From contig CAYMCQ010000023.1 in the NCBI GenBank assembly GCA_964389025.1, positions 1 through 49,653 on the forward strand: a stretch of 49,653 bases of DNA, given 5' to 3'. Origin of the DNA: CAYMCQ01 sp964389025 (GTDB taxonomy: Bacteria; Verrucomicrobiota; Verrucomicrobiia; Limisphaerales; CAYMCQ01). Shown piece by piece: positions 16,389-24,439 of the stretch. A model generated the notes under the pieces. That model ran no database searches. It was not told the origin of the DNA and worked only from the letters and a program-made list of their open reading frames with translations. How positions within the stretch are numbered: position 1 is the first letter of the stretch; each line of letters opens with the position of its first letter. The position numbers and the translations under genes are program-made.

Positions 16389-17119
16389 TTCAATCCCAAC
16401 ACATCCTGCATGTCATAAAGCCCCGGCTTTTGTTTCACGACCCAGAGCGCCGCGCGCAGTGCTCCGTTCGCAAACGTCTCGCGGCTGGAAGCCTTGTGAG
16501 TCAACTCAACGCGCTCTCCTGTCGCGGCAAATATGACCGTGTGATCGCCAACAATATCTCCAGCGCGAACGGAATGGATTCCGATTTCTTCGTTCGTCCG
16601 TTCGCCGACGATTCCCTCGCGACCGTGCTTTGCGATTTTGCTCAACTGGACTTTGCGGACTTGAGCCAAAATTTCCGCCAGCGTTTTGGCAGTTCCGCTC
16701 GGCGCGTCTTTCTTGAGGCGATGATGCGTCTCGACAATTTCCAAATCAAACCCCGGCCCGAGAATTTCCGCAGCCTTGCGCGTCAGCCAAAACACTGCGT
16801 TCACGCCGACGGAAAAGTTCGAGGACCAGACTATTGGGATTTGCGATTTGCGATTTGCGATTTGCGATTTTTCGGAATCGGAATGGCCGGTTGTTCCGAT
16901 GACTAGCGCCTTTTTGTTCGCCGCACAAAGTTCAGCAACGCCAGCCGTCGCATCGTGCGAACTGAAATCAATCACAGCATCCGCGCGCGAAATGATTCCG
17001 CGCAAATCATCGCCGACATCCACTCGCCCGGCGATTTGAATGTCGGGAAAGCGTGCCGCGCACGAGACGAGCGTTTGTCCCATGCGGCCTTTCGCGCCGG
17101 TGATGATGATTTTGGTCAT
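16385..17119 (-). CDS. dapB: 4-hydroxy-tetrahydrodipicolinate reductase
   Basis: DapB reduces the DapA product with NAD(P)H on the way to diaminopimelate and lysine. The 244-aa product has the nucleotide-binding GAKGRMG at 8-14, the FSSH and GTTGHS segments, and the substrate signature HHRLKKDAPSGTA with the catalytic His and Lys. One oddity is the helix after GTTG, which reads SEKSQIANRKSQIP. It is encoded by a run of the 7-mer GATTTGC (16842-16872). The segment has about the same length as the normal helix, so the enzyme may tolerate it. The stop codon lies in a palindromic element. dapA lies 99 bp upstream on the same strand. Confidence 0.95.
   Translation of the reverse strand: MTKIIITGAKGRMGQTLVSCAARFPDIQIAGRVDVGDDLRGIISRADAVIDFSSHDATAGVAELCAANKKALVIGTTGHSDSEKSQIANRKSQIPIVWSSNFSVGVNAVFWLTRKAAEILGPGFDLEIVETHHRLKKDAPSGTAKTLAEILAQVRKVQLSKIAKHGREGIVGERTNEEIGIHSVRAGDIVGDHTVIFAATGERVELTHKASSRETFANGALRAALWVVKQKPGLYDMQDVLGLK
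16842..16872. repeat. dapB: Tandem 7-bp repeat (GATTTGC) inside dapB
   Basis: Four head-to-tail copies of GATTTGC plus a partial one lie in the coding sequence and give the KSQIANRKSQI peptide. A 7-bp unit read in three frames gives a 7-residue periodicity. Gain or loss of one unit would shift the frame, so it is a potential slippage site. Confidence 0.8.
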
Positions 17120-17134
17120 TGTTCAAAACCTTTT

Positions 17135-17203
17135 ACACGGATTTCACGGATTAACACGGATTCGATTGAAAAAGCAATTCGTGAAAATTCGTGAAATCCG
17201 TGT
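17135..17203. repeat. Inverted repeat between dapA and dapB
   Basis: ACACGGATTTCACG (17135-17148) is perfectly inverted as CGTGAAATCCGTGT (17190-17203). Further partial copies of the same word (CACGGATT, ATTCGTGAAA) lie in between. It fills the 99-bp dapA-dapB gap. It could form a hairpin in the dapAB transcript. Confidence 0.8.
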
Positions 17204-17218
17204 CAAAGTCTTTTCGGT

Positions 17219-18097
17219 TCAACTCAAAACTCCACAAGCCTTCATCGTCGCCCGCAACTTAGCGCGGCTCGCCGCGCTGATTGGCACGAGCGGCAGACGA
17301 AATTCATCCTGAATCAAACCCATCATCGCAAGCGCGGCTTTGACGGGGCCGGGATTGGTCTCGATGAACAAATCTTTGAACAGCGGAGAAAATTTTTCGT
17401 GCAGCTTCAGCGCGGCTTGCGATTTGCCGGCGGCAAACGCATTCACCATTTGCGAAACTTCCTTTGGAATCACATTCGACGCCACGCTCACGACACCTTG
17501 CGCTCCGACAGACATGAACGGCAGTGTCAGCGAATCATCGCCGCTCAAAATTTCAAATCGCACCCCGCACGCCGCGCGGATTTGCGTGACGCGGTCGGGA
17601 TTTCCACCGGCTTCTTTGATGCCGACGATGTTTTTGCAATCGCGTGCGAGCCGTTTGACGGTATCCACACCGATTTCGACGCCGCATCGGCCCGGAATGC
17701 TGTAGAGCATGATCGGCAGTTTCGTCGCGCGCGCCACGGCGCGGAAATGCTGGAACAAACCTTCCTGCGTCGGCTTGTTGTAATACGGCGCGACCTGCAA
17801 CGATCCGTCCGCGCCGGCTTTTTCGGCGCGCCGAGTCAGCAGAATCGCTTCGCTCGTGGAATTGCCGCCCGTGCCGGCGAGAACTTTGATTTTGCCCGCG
17901 GCGAACTTCACCGACAGCGCGATGATGTGGATGTGCTCGTCGTAATCCACCGTGGCTGATTCGCCAGTCGTGCCGACCGGCGCGATGCCGTCCACGCCGC
18001 CCGCGATCTGCATTTTGATCAATCGCGCCAGCGCCGGTTCGTCAACCGCGCCATTTTTGAACGGCGTCACGATGGCTGTGTAAGTTCCGGTAAACAT
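17219..18097 (-). CDS. dapA: 4-hydroxy-tetrahydrodipicolinate synthase
   Basis: DapA condenses pyruvate with aspartate semialdehyde, the first step committed to diaminopimelate and lysine. The 292-aa TIM-barrel protein has GTTGES at 42-47, the Tyr of the catalytic triad at 132 (LYSIPGRCG), and the Schiff-base Lys161 in VGIKEAGG. PYYNKPTQEGL is also present. All catalytic landmarks are intact. The ATG at 18097 is the natural start. It probably forms an operon with dapB downstream. Confidence 0.97.
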   Translation of the reverse strand: MFTGTYTAIVTPFKNGAVDEPALARLIKMQIAGGVDGIAPVGTTGESATVDYDEHIHIIALSVKFAAGKIKVLAGTGGNSTSEAILLTRRAEKAGADGSLQVAPYYNKPTQEGLFQHFRAVARATKLPIMLYSIPGRCGVEIGVDTVKRLARDCKNIVGIKEAGGNPDRVTQIRAACGVRFEILSGDDSLTLPFMSVGAQGVVSVASNVIPKEVSQMVNAFAAGKSQAALKLHEKFSPLFKDLFIETNPGPVKAALAMMGLIQDEFRLPLVPISAASRAKLRATMKACGVLS

Positions 18098-18276
18098 GGT
18101 AAAATCCTAAGCGGCGGATAAAGTCTGAAAAACAAGGCGCTTTGGCGAGGAAGAATTTTTCGCAAAGGCCGCCAAATACGATACGACACACCATCGGCGG
18201 ATGGACGGAAATCATTTCAGGTGAAATGAAATAGAGGCGGCGTTGCTCGCTTGCCGACCGGTTTCACGCGAGCTTT

Positions 18277-19473
18277 TTACTTCTCCTTTGGCGAATTCAA
18301 GCGTTGCGCAGGTTGCGCTGATGACGCCGGCTGATTCGTCCCTTTGCTCTTGAACGCCGAGCGCAGCAGCCAATGCCGCTTCAACCCTTGCACAAAATCG
18401 TCCGCGTCCATGACGGTTTTGGAAATGCCGCCCAGCATGTTCGAGTTCGCCTGCACTTGCGCGTTGAGATTGCTCGTGATGCCGGAAAGATTTTCCAGCG
18501 TGACGGTCAGGTTGCTGGAAAGCGCGTCAATGCCCGCGTGCGCGCTGGTCAACGTGGCGGTCAACTCGCGATTCAGGTTCGTCGGAATGAGCCATTCGCC
18601 AAGCGAGCCGTGCGGGTCGCGGATGTTTCCGGTGATGACGGCGAGGTTCGTGGCTGTTGGCTGCAAGTTCACGAGAAGTTCATCCGCGCGCGTGGCAGCC
18701 TGGCTCAAGCTGGCAAGCGCGCCAGTGAGCGCGTTCGTCAGCGCCAGGAAGTTCGGCAACGCTTTTTCGACGGCGGAGACGACGGCGTCGAGCCGTTCCG
18801 ACAGCGCCGGAGACTCGGCGGGATTGAGCGTGACCACGGCGCCATTGGTCAACGGAAAATAAAATTGACCTGATGGTGTGCAGACAAGTCCGTTGGCGCG
18901 GGCAAGTCCGTTAAGTTCCTGCACGACTTCCTCCAAGATTTCTTCCGCGGTGGCGGTGGCATTTGTTGCCTTGATTTGTTCGGACAGCTCTTTCTGAAAT
19001 TTTTCCACATAGTCGCGGTTCCAATAGCCGACGGGAATTTTGTTCGTTTCAAAAATGGTCGGCATTCCATATTTTCCCTTCGTCACTTCGAGATAACGGT
19101 TGTTGAGAAAATCCGAAACGACTTTCGCCTGGGAATCGCTCCAGAGATAACCGTAATTCGGGTCTTTGATCTCAAAGTAAACCGTGATGTTGTAATAGTC
19201 GTAAGGTTCGTTGGGAACAACGGCGGTGATCTGACCGACGTCGAAACCCATCAGCTTCACCGGGTCGCCCGGTTTCAAACCTGCGCCGCTCTGGACAAAA
19301 GTTTGATACTGGATTTTTTTGATGAACCAGCCTTTGCGCCCGGCCATCACGACGAGGTAATAAACGAAGCCGAACACGAGCAGCGCGGTGGCAAGCAGCA
19401 CAAACCAGCCGACCGCGCGTTCCATCCGGCCCAGGCGCGTTCGCAGTTGCGGGGTTAAATCATTCAATGCCAT
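18277..19473 (-). CDS. mlaD: MlaD-like substrate-binding protein (MCE domain)
   Basis: This is the periplasmic, membrane-anchored lipid-binding component of a retrograde phospholipid ABC transporter. The protein (about 398 aa) has an N-terminal transmembrane helix (FVLLATALLVFGFVYYLVVM). One MCE domain follows (VQSGAGLKPGDPVKLMGFDV and GQITAV). The long C-terminal part is rich in Ala, Asn and Leu and is probably helical, as in long MCE proteins. I chose the ATG at 19473 (MALNDLTPQ), 10 bp after the ATPase gene. It is the last gene of the mlaE-F-D order, which supports the assignment. Confidence 0.85.
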   Translation of the reverse strand: MALNDLTPQLRTRLGRMERAVGWFVLLATALLVFGFVYYLVVMAGRKGWFIKKIQYQTFVQSGAGLKPGDPVKLMGFDVGQITAVVPNEPYDYYNITVYFEIKDPNYGYLWSDSQAKVVSDFLNNRYLEVTKGKYGMPTIFETNKIPVGYWNRDYVEKFQKELSEQIKATNATATAEEILEEVVQELNGLARANGLVCTPSGQFYFPLTNGAVVTLNPAESPALSERLDAVVSAVEKALPNFLALTNALTGALASLSQAATRADELLVNLQPTATNLAVITGNIRDPHGSLGEWLIPTNLNRELTATLTSAHAGIDALSSNLTVTLENLSGITSNLNAQVQANSNMLGGISKTVMDADDFVQGLKRHWLLRSAFKSKGTNQPASSAQPAQRLNSPKEK

Positions 19474-19483
19474 GGCGTTCAGC

Positions 19484-20266
19484 CTAAACTTCAATTGCCG
19501 TTCCCGACAACAATTCTTTCACGAGCGGATCGGAAACCGCATCGAGTTGCGCGCGGTTTCCGAGAACTGAAAATTTCCTGTCGCGAAGAAAGGCAAACTG
19601 CCGCGCGCGCGCTTTCCACGGGCGCAGGTCGTCGGCAGTCACGACAAGTGTCACCGGTTTTTTGTCCAGCAATGGGTGTCCGGCAAAAAGTCCGTCCAAA
19701 AATCCAAGCCACCAGTTCGCGTGGCGAAGATCAAGTCCGCTCAACGGATTGTCCACGAGCAAAATCTCCGGTTTCAGCGCAATGGCGCGCGCAAGGCCGG
19801 CGCGCTGCCGCCAGTTCCGACCAATCGCGCCGGGCGTGCTGTTCGCCCACGGCGAAAGCTCCGTGGCTTCGAGAATCGCCGCGACCCGTTCGCTGATTTT
19901 TTCCGGTGGATCGTCGGTGTGATATTGCAACGGCAGCGCGATGTTCCCTGCAACGGTCAGGCGGTTGAGCAATTGCCCGCCGTCGAAAACCAGCCCAAGC
20001 CGCAACCGCCGCGCGAGCCTCTCATCGTCGAAGATCGGCATCTCCTCGCCGAACAGGCGATACGAACCTTTTTTTGGCGCGGCCAGCCCGCCAACGGTCA
20101 TCATAAAATCACTCTTGCCTGAGGCGTGCCAGCCGCCGATGGCCCAAAAATCCCCGGCGTTCACGGTCCAGTCAACGTTCCCGGCCACGACGACGTCAGG
20201 GTTTTTCATGGCGGCGACGGTTACATCGCGCATTTCAATGACTGGATTTGTCTTCGCTCCGCTCAT
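19484..20266 (-). CDS. mlaF: ABC transporter ATP-binding protein, MlaF-like but with an altered active site
   Basis: Its position between MlaE- and MlaD-type genes makes it the ATPase of the lipid transporter. The product from the ATG at 20266 is about 260 aa. Walker A is GGWHASGKSD. The signature region reads GAIGRNWRQRAGLARA instead of LSGG, and Walker B reads ILLVDNPLSGLD, so the catalytic Glu is Asn. The D-loop SGLD is kept. The start overlaps the mlaE stop as ATGA, so the two are translationally coupled. Such changes normally reduce ATP hydrolysis, so activity is uncertain, though the fold seems conserved. Confidence 0.8.
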   Translation of the reverse strand: MSGAKTNPVIEMRDVTVAAMKNPDVVVAGNVDWTVNAGDFWAIGGWHASGKSDFMMTVGGLAAPKKGSYRLFGEEMPIFDDERLARRLRLGLVFDGGQLLNRLTVAGNIALPLQYHTDDPPEKISERVAAILEATELSPWANSTPGAIGRNWRQRAGLARAIALKPEILLVDNPLSGLDLRHANWWLGFLDGLFAGHPLLDKKPVTLVVTADDLRPWKARARQFAFLRDRKFSVLGNRAQLDAVSDPLVKELLSGTAIEV

Positions 20267-21126
20267 GCCGACGCCAGGTAGATGACGATGAAAATGGCAT
20301 CGAGCAAAACGCAAAGGATGATGCTTTGCGCGACCGCGCGAACCGTTGCGGCGGAAACTTCCTCGAGCCGCAGCGGTTGCGCGAGTCCATGGTAGCAAGT
20401 GACGATGCCGATGATGAAACCGAACAGGACAGTTTTCAAACCGAGCAAAACGAAATCCATCATGGTCAGCGCGGCTGCGATCTGATGAAAATAATCGCCG
20501 GGTCGCAACGGAACATCCTGGATGAAAGCCCAGAGATAGCCGCTGAACAGTGAGGCGAGAATCAAGTAAATCGTCAGCGCGAAAAGACCGACGGCCATCC
20601 CGATCACGCGCGGCATCACGAGATAATGGATCGGATCAATGCCGAGGGATTCGAGAGCCTCGACTTCGCCGGTGGCGCGCGCCGTGCCAAGTTCGATGAC
20701 GTTCGCCGTGCCGACGCGCGACAGAAGAAGAATCGCCGCCAGCAACGGGCCGAGTTCACGCACGACGACAATGACCATCACGGCGCCAATCTGATCCATC
20801 AGCGCCGGGACGCGGGCAAACCATGAAACCGTCTGGCCGATGACCACCAGCCCGATCGCGAACGAGAGAAACAGAAACATCGGCAGCAAACGAACGCCTG
20901 ACCGCGCGATTTCGTATCGGATCACCGGCTGCATCACGGCGCGGGCGACACGAAATTTTGAGACGAGGACGCCCAGGGTTATCAATGCAAACGCGCCGAG
21001 TCCTTGAACCGTCAGCAGGAATCGGAACAGTTTTCTGCCGATGAAGCTGCTGTAAGATGCGGGCAATGGTGCCCGCCAAAACGAAGTTGTTGACGTGTCA
21101 AACGCATCGGCGCTCTCACTTTCCAC
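20263..21126 (-). CDS. mlaE: MlaE-type ABC permease
   Basis: This is the inner-membrane permease of the phospholipid (Mla/MCE) transporter. The 287-aa product has five or six membrane segments. It carries the family motifs GAVMVIVVVRELGPLLAA and GTARATGEVEALESLGIDP, a hallmark of MlaE proteins. An N-terminal cytosolic extension precedes the first helix. It is the first gene of an mlaE-F-D operon, joined to mlaF by a 4-bp overlap. The operon starts about 55 bp from the tRNA fragment on the other side. Confidence 0.9.
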   Translation of the reverse strand: MESESADAFDTSTTSFWRAPLPASYSSFIGRKLFRFLLTVQGLGAFALITLGVLVSKFRVARAVMQPVIRYEIARSGVRLLPMFLFLSFAIGLVVIGQTVSWFARVPALMDQIGAVMVIVVVRELGPLLAAILLLSRVGTANVIELGTARATGEVEALESLGIDPIHYLVMPRVIGMAVGLFALTIYLILASLFSGYLWAFIQDVPLRPGDYFHQIAAALTMMDFVLLGLKTVLFGFIIGIVTCYHGLAQPLRLEEVSAATVRAVAQSIILCVLLDAIFIVIYLASA

Positions 21127-21180
21127 GCGGCCAGCGTAGAGTTTCAGTCACGGTGGGTCAAAAGAGTTTTTCTGTGCCTT

Positions 21181-21226
21181 ACTCTTAATCAATTGGTCCC
21201 AGGTTCGAGTCCTGGCCGGGGCACCA
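21181..21226 (+). tRNA. 3' fragment of a tRNA-Lys (CTT) gene, probable integration-site remnant
   Basis: From the anticodon loop (CTCTTAA, anticodon CTT) to CCA the sequence is a normal tRNA 3' half. The T-stem is CCAGG/CCTGG with loop TTCGAGT (21199-21215), the acceptor strand is CCGGGGC, the discriminator A, and an encoded CCA (21224-21226). The 5' half is absent: no GCCCCGG acceptor strand or D-arm is found upstream, and the 5' anticodon stem does not pair. Integrases commonly use tRNA 3' ends, so this is likely an att remnant at a recombination junction. Confidence 0.8.
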
Positions 21227-21269
21227 CTTTGACTTTGAAACGCGCCCGCCCCGCGCCTAAGCTGCGCGC

Positions 21270-22295
21270 ATGGCATCGAAAGTAAAAGTCGCCGTCCTCG
21301 GCGCCGGCTCGCTCGGCAAGGAACACGTCCGCCTCTACGCGGAACTGGCGAGTGCCGGGCAGGTCGAACTCGTCGGTGTTTACGATCTCGCCACGGAAAC
21401 CGCGCGCAAGATCGCAGGCAAATTCAGCGCGCGCGTCTTCACTTCCGTCCACGAAGCTTCAGGACATTCCGATGCCTTGAGCATCGTCACGCCGACTTCA
21501 ACTCACTACGACCTCGCCAAAGCTCTGCTCACGCGCGGCAAACATCTGCTGGTCGAAAAACCGATGACGGACAATACCGGGCAGGCCGCCGAACTCATCC
21601 AGATCGCGCAGAAAAAAAATTGCGTGCTGCAAGTCGGCCACGTCGAACGATTCAATCCCGTTTTCAAATATCTCCAAAGTGTCGCTACCGACCCGCGGTT
21701 CATCGAAACGCACCGCCTCTCGCCGTTTCCCGCGCGCAGCACGGACATCGGCGTCGTCCTCGATTTGATGATCCACGATCTGGACGTGGTGCTCGCGTTC
21801 GTGAAATCGCCGGTGACCAGCGTGGACGCCGTCGGCATTCCCGTCTTGAGCAAGAGCGAGGACATCGCGAACGCGCGGCTGCGTTTCGCGAACGGCTGCG
21901 TCGCCAATCTCACCGTGAGCCGCGTCAGCCCGGAGCGGATGCGCAAGATCCGCGTCTTCAGCGGGGGCGCGATGACCAGCTACGTCTCGCTCGATTACCG
22001 CGCGCAGGAAGGGTTCATCTATCGCCTCGCCCGCGACGACGAGGAAGAAAGTTCTCTGCTGAAAAAATTTCTGCGCGCGAAAGACGCCACGATTGTCAGC
22101 GCCTTCGCCGGAAAAAAAATCGTCCGCGAGCCGGTGCCGATCGCGAAGGAAGAGCCGCTGAAACTGGAGCTTGAACATTTCGTCGAGTGCGTCCGCGAAA
22201 AACAAACCCCGATGGTCAGCGGCGAATCAGCCAAGCGCGCGCTGGACTTGGCGTTTGAAATCACACGACAGATTCAAACCTCAAATAGAAAATAA
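21270..22295 (+). CDS. Gfo/Idh/MocA-family oxidoreductase, probably lipid-A-pathway linked
   Basis: This NAD(P)-dependent sugar dehydrogenase has 341 aa. The Rossmann motif is GAGSLGKEHV near residues 11-20, the catalytic-region EKP is at 96-98, and HVERFNP is at 124-130. HVERFNP and the overall layout resemble the UDP-GlcNAc 3-dehydrogenase type (GnnA). In Verrucomicrobia and Planctomycetes this gene usually sits between lpxA and lpxB. Here lpxA is not upstream (an mla operon and a tRNA fragment are), and downstream only lpxB-like fragments remain. The stop is 4 bp before the GmrSD-type gene. The specific substrate is inferred from family and context. Confidence 0.85.
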   Translation: MASKVKVAVLGAGSLGKEHVRLYAELASAGQVELVGVYDLATETARKIAGKFSARVFTSVHEASGHSDALSIVTPTSTHYDLAKALLTRGKHLLVEKPMTDNTGQAAELIQIAQKKNCVLQVGHVERFNPVFKYLQSVATDPRFIETHRLSPFPARSTDIGVVLDLMIHDLDVVLAFVKSPVTSVDAVGIPVLSKSEDIANARLRFANGCVANLTVSRVSPERMRKIRVFSGGAMTSYVSLDYRAQEGFIYRLARDDEEESSLLKKFLRAKDATIVSAFAGKKIVREPVPIAKEEPLKLELEHFVECVREKQTPMVSGESAKRALDLAFEITRQIQTSNRK

Positions 22296-22299
22296 ATTT

Positions 22300-23523
22300 A
22301 TGAAACCATATTCTCGTTCAATCTTTGATTTGTTCGATGGTAAGCGCCGCTACGAAGTGCCTCTTTTCCAGCGGCAATACGTTTGGAATCTTGAAGACCA
22401 CTGGCAGCCGTTGTGGGAGGATATTGAGCGAAAATTTGTCCAACGTCTCAACGGTTCTCCATCAACCCCACATTTTCTTGGCGCAATGGTTCTTGATCAA
22501 CGTCGTGTCTATGGAAACGCTGTTCCAGTTCAACTTGTAATCGACGGACAGCAACGCCTGACGACCTTCCAGATTTTCCTATCGGCGTTTCGTGATGTTT
22601 GCACTGCTGAGGGCCAACAAGCTTACGCCGAGGAGTGCGCACGCTATCTAAAGAACACGGGCATCATGGAAAACGGGGAGGTCGAGCAATACAAATTATG
22701 GCCGACAAATCTTGACCGGAAACAATTTGCCGATGTCGTTGATTCTGCGTCGAAGGATGAACTCAACAAACGCCATCCGGTTGTTTGGAGAAAGTATCAA
22801 CGTAAGTCTGATCCCCGTCCAAAAATGATCGAGTGCTATCTTTACTTCCATAATCAGCTTACGGCATTCCTGAAAAGTGAGGAGCACCAGCAGGCGCTTG
22901 CGGATCGAGTTGCTACAATGCACGAAACTTTGCGCGGAGCATTGCAGGTTGTGACGGTTGAATTGGAAGGTGATGACGACCCTCAAGTGATTTTTGAAAC
23001 CTTGAATGCACGTGGCGAGCCACTGCTGCCATCTGATTTGCTTCGGAACTTCATTTTCTTGCGCGCAGCGCAGAAGAAAGAGTCACAGGAAGAATTATAC
23101 GCAGAGTTCTGGTTGCCGTTCGATGATGAATTTTGGCGAGCACTAGAGAAACAAGGCAGACTACTCCGTCCACGCTCTGACATTTTTCTCCAACACTACC
23201 TAACTTTACAGCGTCGGCAGGAAATTCTTATTTCCCGCCTTTACAACGAATACAAGGACTGGATTAAAGTTGCGAATCCATTTCAGACCGTCAGGGCAGA
23301 GCTAGAAACCCTGAGTAAACACCGAACTTATTTCAGGGAGTTGATTCAGCCCGACCCGAATACTCCGATTGGCCGCTTTTCCGCTTTCCTGCGCGTTTTT
23401 GACTTGAGCACGGTTTATCCACTTGTGTTGGGAATGATGGGTGCGGAATCTGGTGATGAAGAACTTGCGGGAATGCTGGAAGACCTTGAGTCATACTCTT
23501 GCGTCGCGCTGTATGCGATTTAG
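22300..23523 (+). CDS. DUF262 half of a GmrSD-type restriction protein, frameshifted from its DUF1524 half
   Basis: GmrSD-type proteins are modification-dependent (type IV-like) or phage-defence nucleases. An N-terminal DUF262 NTPase/sensor is joined to a C-terminal DUF1524 HNH nuclease. This half has the family's VPLFQRQYVWN (20-30) and the nucleotide-binding VIDGQQRLTTF (80-90). IFETLNARGEPLLPSDLLRN follows. It ends in LESYSCVALYAI and a stop, but the next frame continues exactly where the protein should (RRAVCDLGSKNYNRFFL). One base seems to be missing near 23493-23499. The gene has clearly lower GC than its neighbours, a sign of transfer. Its first nine bases, ATGAAACCA, equal those of the lpxB-like fragments downstream. 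Confidence 0.85.
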   Translation: MKPYSRSIFDLFDGKRRYEVPLFQRQYVWNLEDHWQPLWEDIERKFVQRLNGSPSTPHFLGAMVLDQRRVYGNAVPVQLVIDGQQRLTTFQIFLSAFRDVCTAEGQQAYAEECARYLKNTGIMENGEVEQYKLWPTNLDRKQFADVVDSASKDELNKRHPVVWRKYQRKSDPRPKMIECYLYFHNQLTAFLKSEEHQQALADRVATMHETLRGALQVVTVELEGDDDPQVIFETLNARGEPLLPSDLLRNFIFLRAAQKKESQEELYAEFWLPFDDEFWRALEKQGRLLRPRSDIFLQHYLTLQRRQEILISRLYNEYKDWIKVANPFQTVRAELETLSKHRTYFRELIQPDPNTPIGRFSAFLRVFDLSTVYPLVLGMMGAESGDEELAGMLEDLESYSCVALYAI

Positions 23524-24155
23524 GGTCGAAGAACTACAACCGTTTCTTTTTGACCGTGCTTGGCAAACTGGCCAAGTCGCAGTTCAACAGACAGAACTTG
23601 CGTTTAGCGCTCGTGGAGCAAAAAGGCGACAGTGTAGTTTGGCCTGATGATGTAAGATTCAAACAGGCGTGGCTTAGTAAGCCTGCTTACAACTCTGTGG
23701 GTGCAGGACGAGCCCAGTATGTGCTGCGTGAAATCGAAAGACGACTGCACCAACCTCGTGCTGAACGCATCGAAATCTTGTCCGATTTGACGGTTGAGCA
23801 CGTTATACCCGTTGAGTGGATTGAGCAGTGGCCGTTTCCAAATGGTAATCGTGGCGTGACTTGGCTTGAGCAGTTTGACAAGTCGCGCAGTGTCGAGGAT
23901 GTCGAGGCTACTGCAAAGCGTGACCTTGCAATACACACCTTTGGTAATCTTACTCTCTTAACCCAGCCGCTTAATAGCTCTGTCTCTAATTCAGCGTTTG
24001 AAATCAAGAAGCCTGAGATTCTAAAAAATTCCGCTTTGGCGCTAAATCGCTATTTCCAAGACAAGGCCGTTTGGAATGAATCGCTTATCATAGCCCGCGG
24101 TGAGGAACTCTTTGCACATGCTTCTGAAAAATGGTCTTACCCCTCGCAACTATGA
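23499..24155 (+). CDS. DUF1524 (HNH) half of the GmrSD-type protein
   Basis: This frame gives the C-terminal nuclease part. The HNH-like motif starts at VEHVIPVEW (His and the HxxP context), and HTFGNLTLLTQPLNSSVSNSAF supplies the Asn-containing distal part. Together with the upstream frame the total is about 617 aa, normal for fused GmrSD proteins. The first codon in this frame is a TTG that overlaps the upstream frame, so it is not a convincing separate gene. I read the two as one gene split by a 1-base frameshift. It may be a real inactivation, a sequencing error or, less likely, programmed frameshifting. Confidence 0.8.
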   Translation: MRRAVCDLGSKNYNRFFLTVLGKLAKSQFNRQNLRLALVEQKGDSVVWPDDVRFKQAWLSKPAYNSVGAGRAQYVLREIERRLHQPRAERIEILSDLTVEHVIPVEWIEQWPFPNGNRGVTWLEQFDKSRSVEDVEATAKRDLAIHTFGNLTLLTQPLNSSVSNSAFEIKKPEILKNSALALNRYFQDKAVWNESLIIARGEELFAHASEKWSYPSQL

Positions 24156-24189
24156 ATTATTCTCCGCATCTCTGCGGTAAAATAAAATC

Positions 24190-24237
24190 ATGAAACCAAA
24201 AACCTTCATGCTCATCGCGGGCGAGATTTGCGGTTGA
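24190..24237 (+). pseudogene. lpxB: Remnant of the lpxB 5' end, copy 1
   Basis: The frame starts MKPKTFMLIAGE and then reads ICG and a stop. Lipid-A-disaccharide synthases begin with a hydrophobic strand and (V/I)AGE(A/T)SGD. A 10-base deletion inside GAG-GCGAGCGGC would convert the expected AGEASGDL into what is seen, because GATTTGCGG follows directly. Its location downstream of a Gfo/Idh gene, where lpxB is expected, supports the call. It is separated from the Gfo/Idh gene by the GmrSD-type gene. Confidence 0.65.
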
Positions 24238-24268
24238 AACGCTGCGTCTGGCGTTGTAATCTTTTTCC

Positions 24269-24439
24269 GTGAGCGCGACTGTTTTGACCAAACCAAAAGC
24301 CCGGCATCCCAAGCCCGCCGTGGTCAGGCTGCTGGAAACGTGGGGGCGCGAGGCGGCTTATGACACCCAGGCGTGGCCGCGCGTGCGCCGCGCCTTGTCC
24401 AAACATCGCCTTTCCCGCCGTCCGACTTTGAATGATTAA
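24269..24439 (+). CDS. Probable antitoxin of the PIN toxin pair
   Basis: This small basic protein (56 aa, GTG start) ends 8 bp inside the following PIN-domain gene (stop TAA at 24437-24439, toxin ATG at 24432). Overlap with a downstream VapC-type gene and small size are typical of antitoxins. The product (TKPKARHPKPAVVRLLETWG ... RVRRALSKHRLSRR) has no motif I can name. It is called an antitoxin from context only. Confidence 0.5.
   Translation: MSATVLTKPKARHPKPAVVRLLETWGREAAYDTQAWPRVRRALSKHRLSRRPTLND

Noticed and set aside
21127..21226. Complete tRNA gene
   Set aside because: The 5' acceptor strand, D-arm and 5' anticodon stem are absent upstream; only the 3' half exists.
22171..22299. Longer N-terminus of the DUF262 protein
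   Set aside because: The extension overlaps the Gfo/Idh gene in another frame; DUF262 homology starts at the ATG at 22300.
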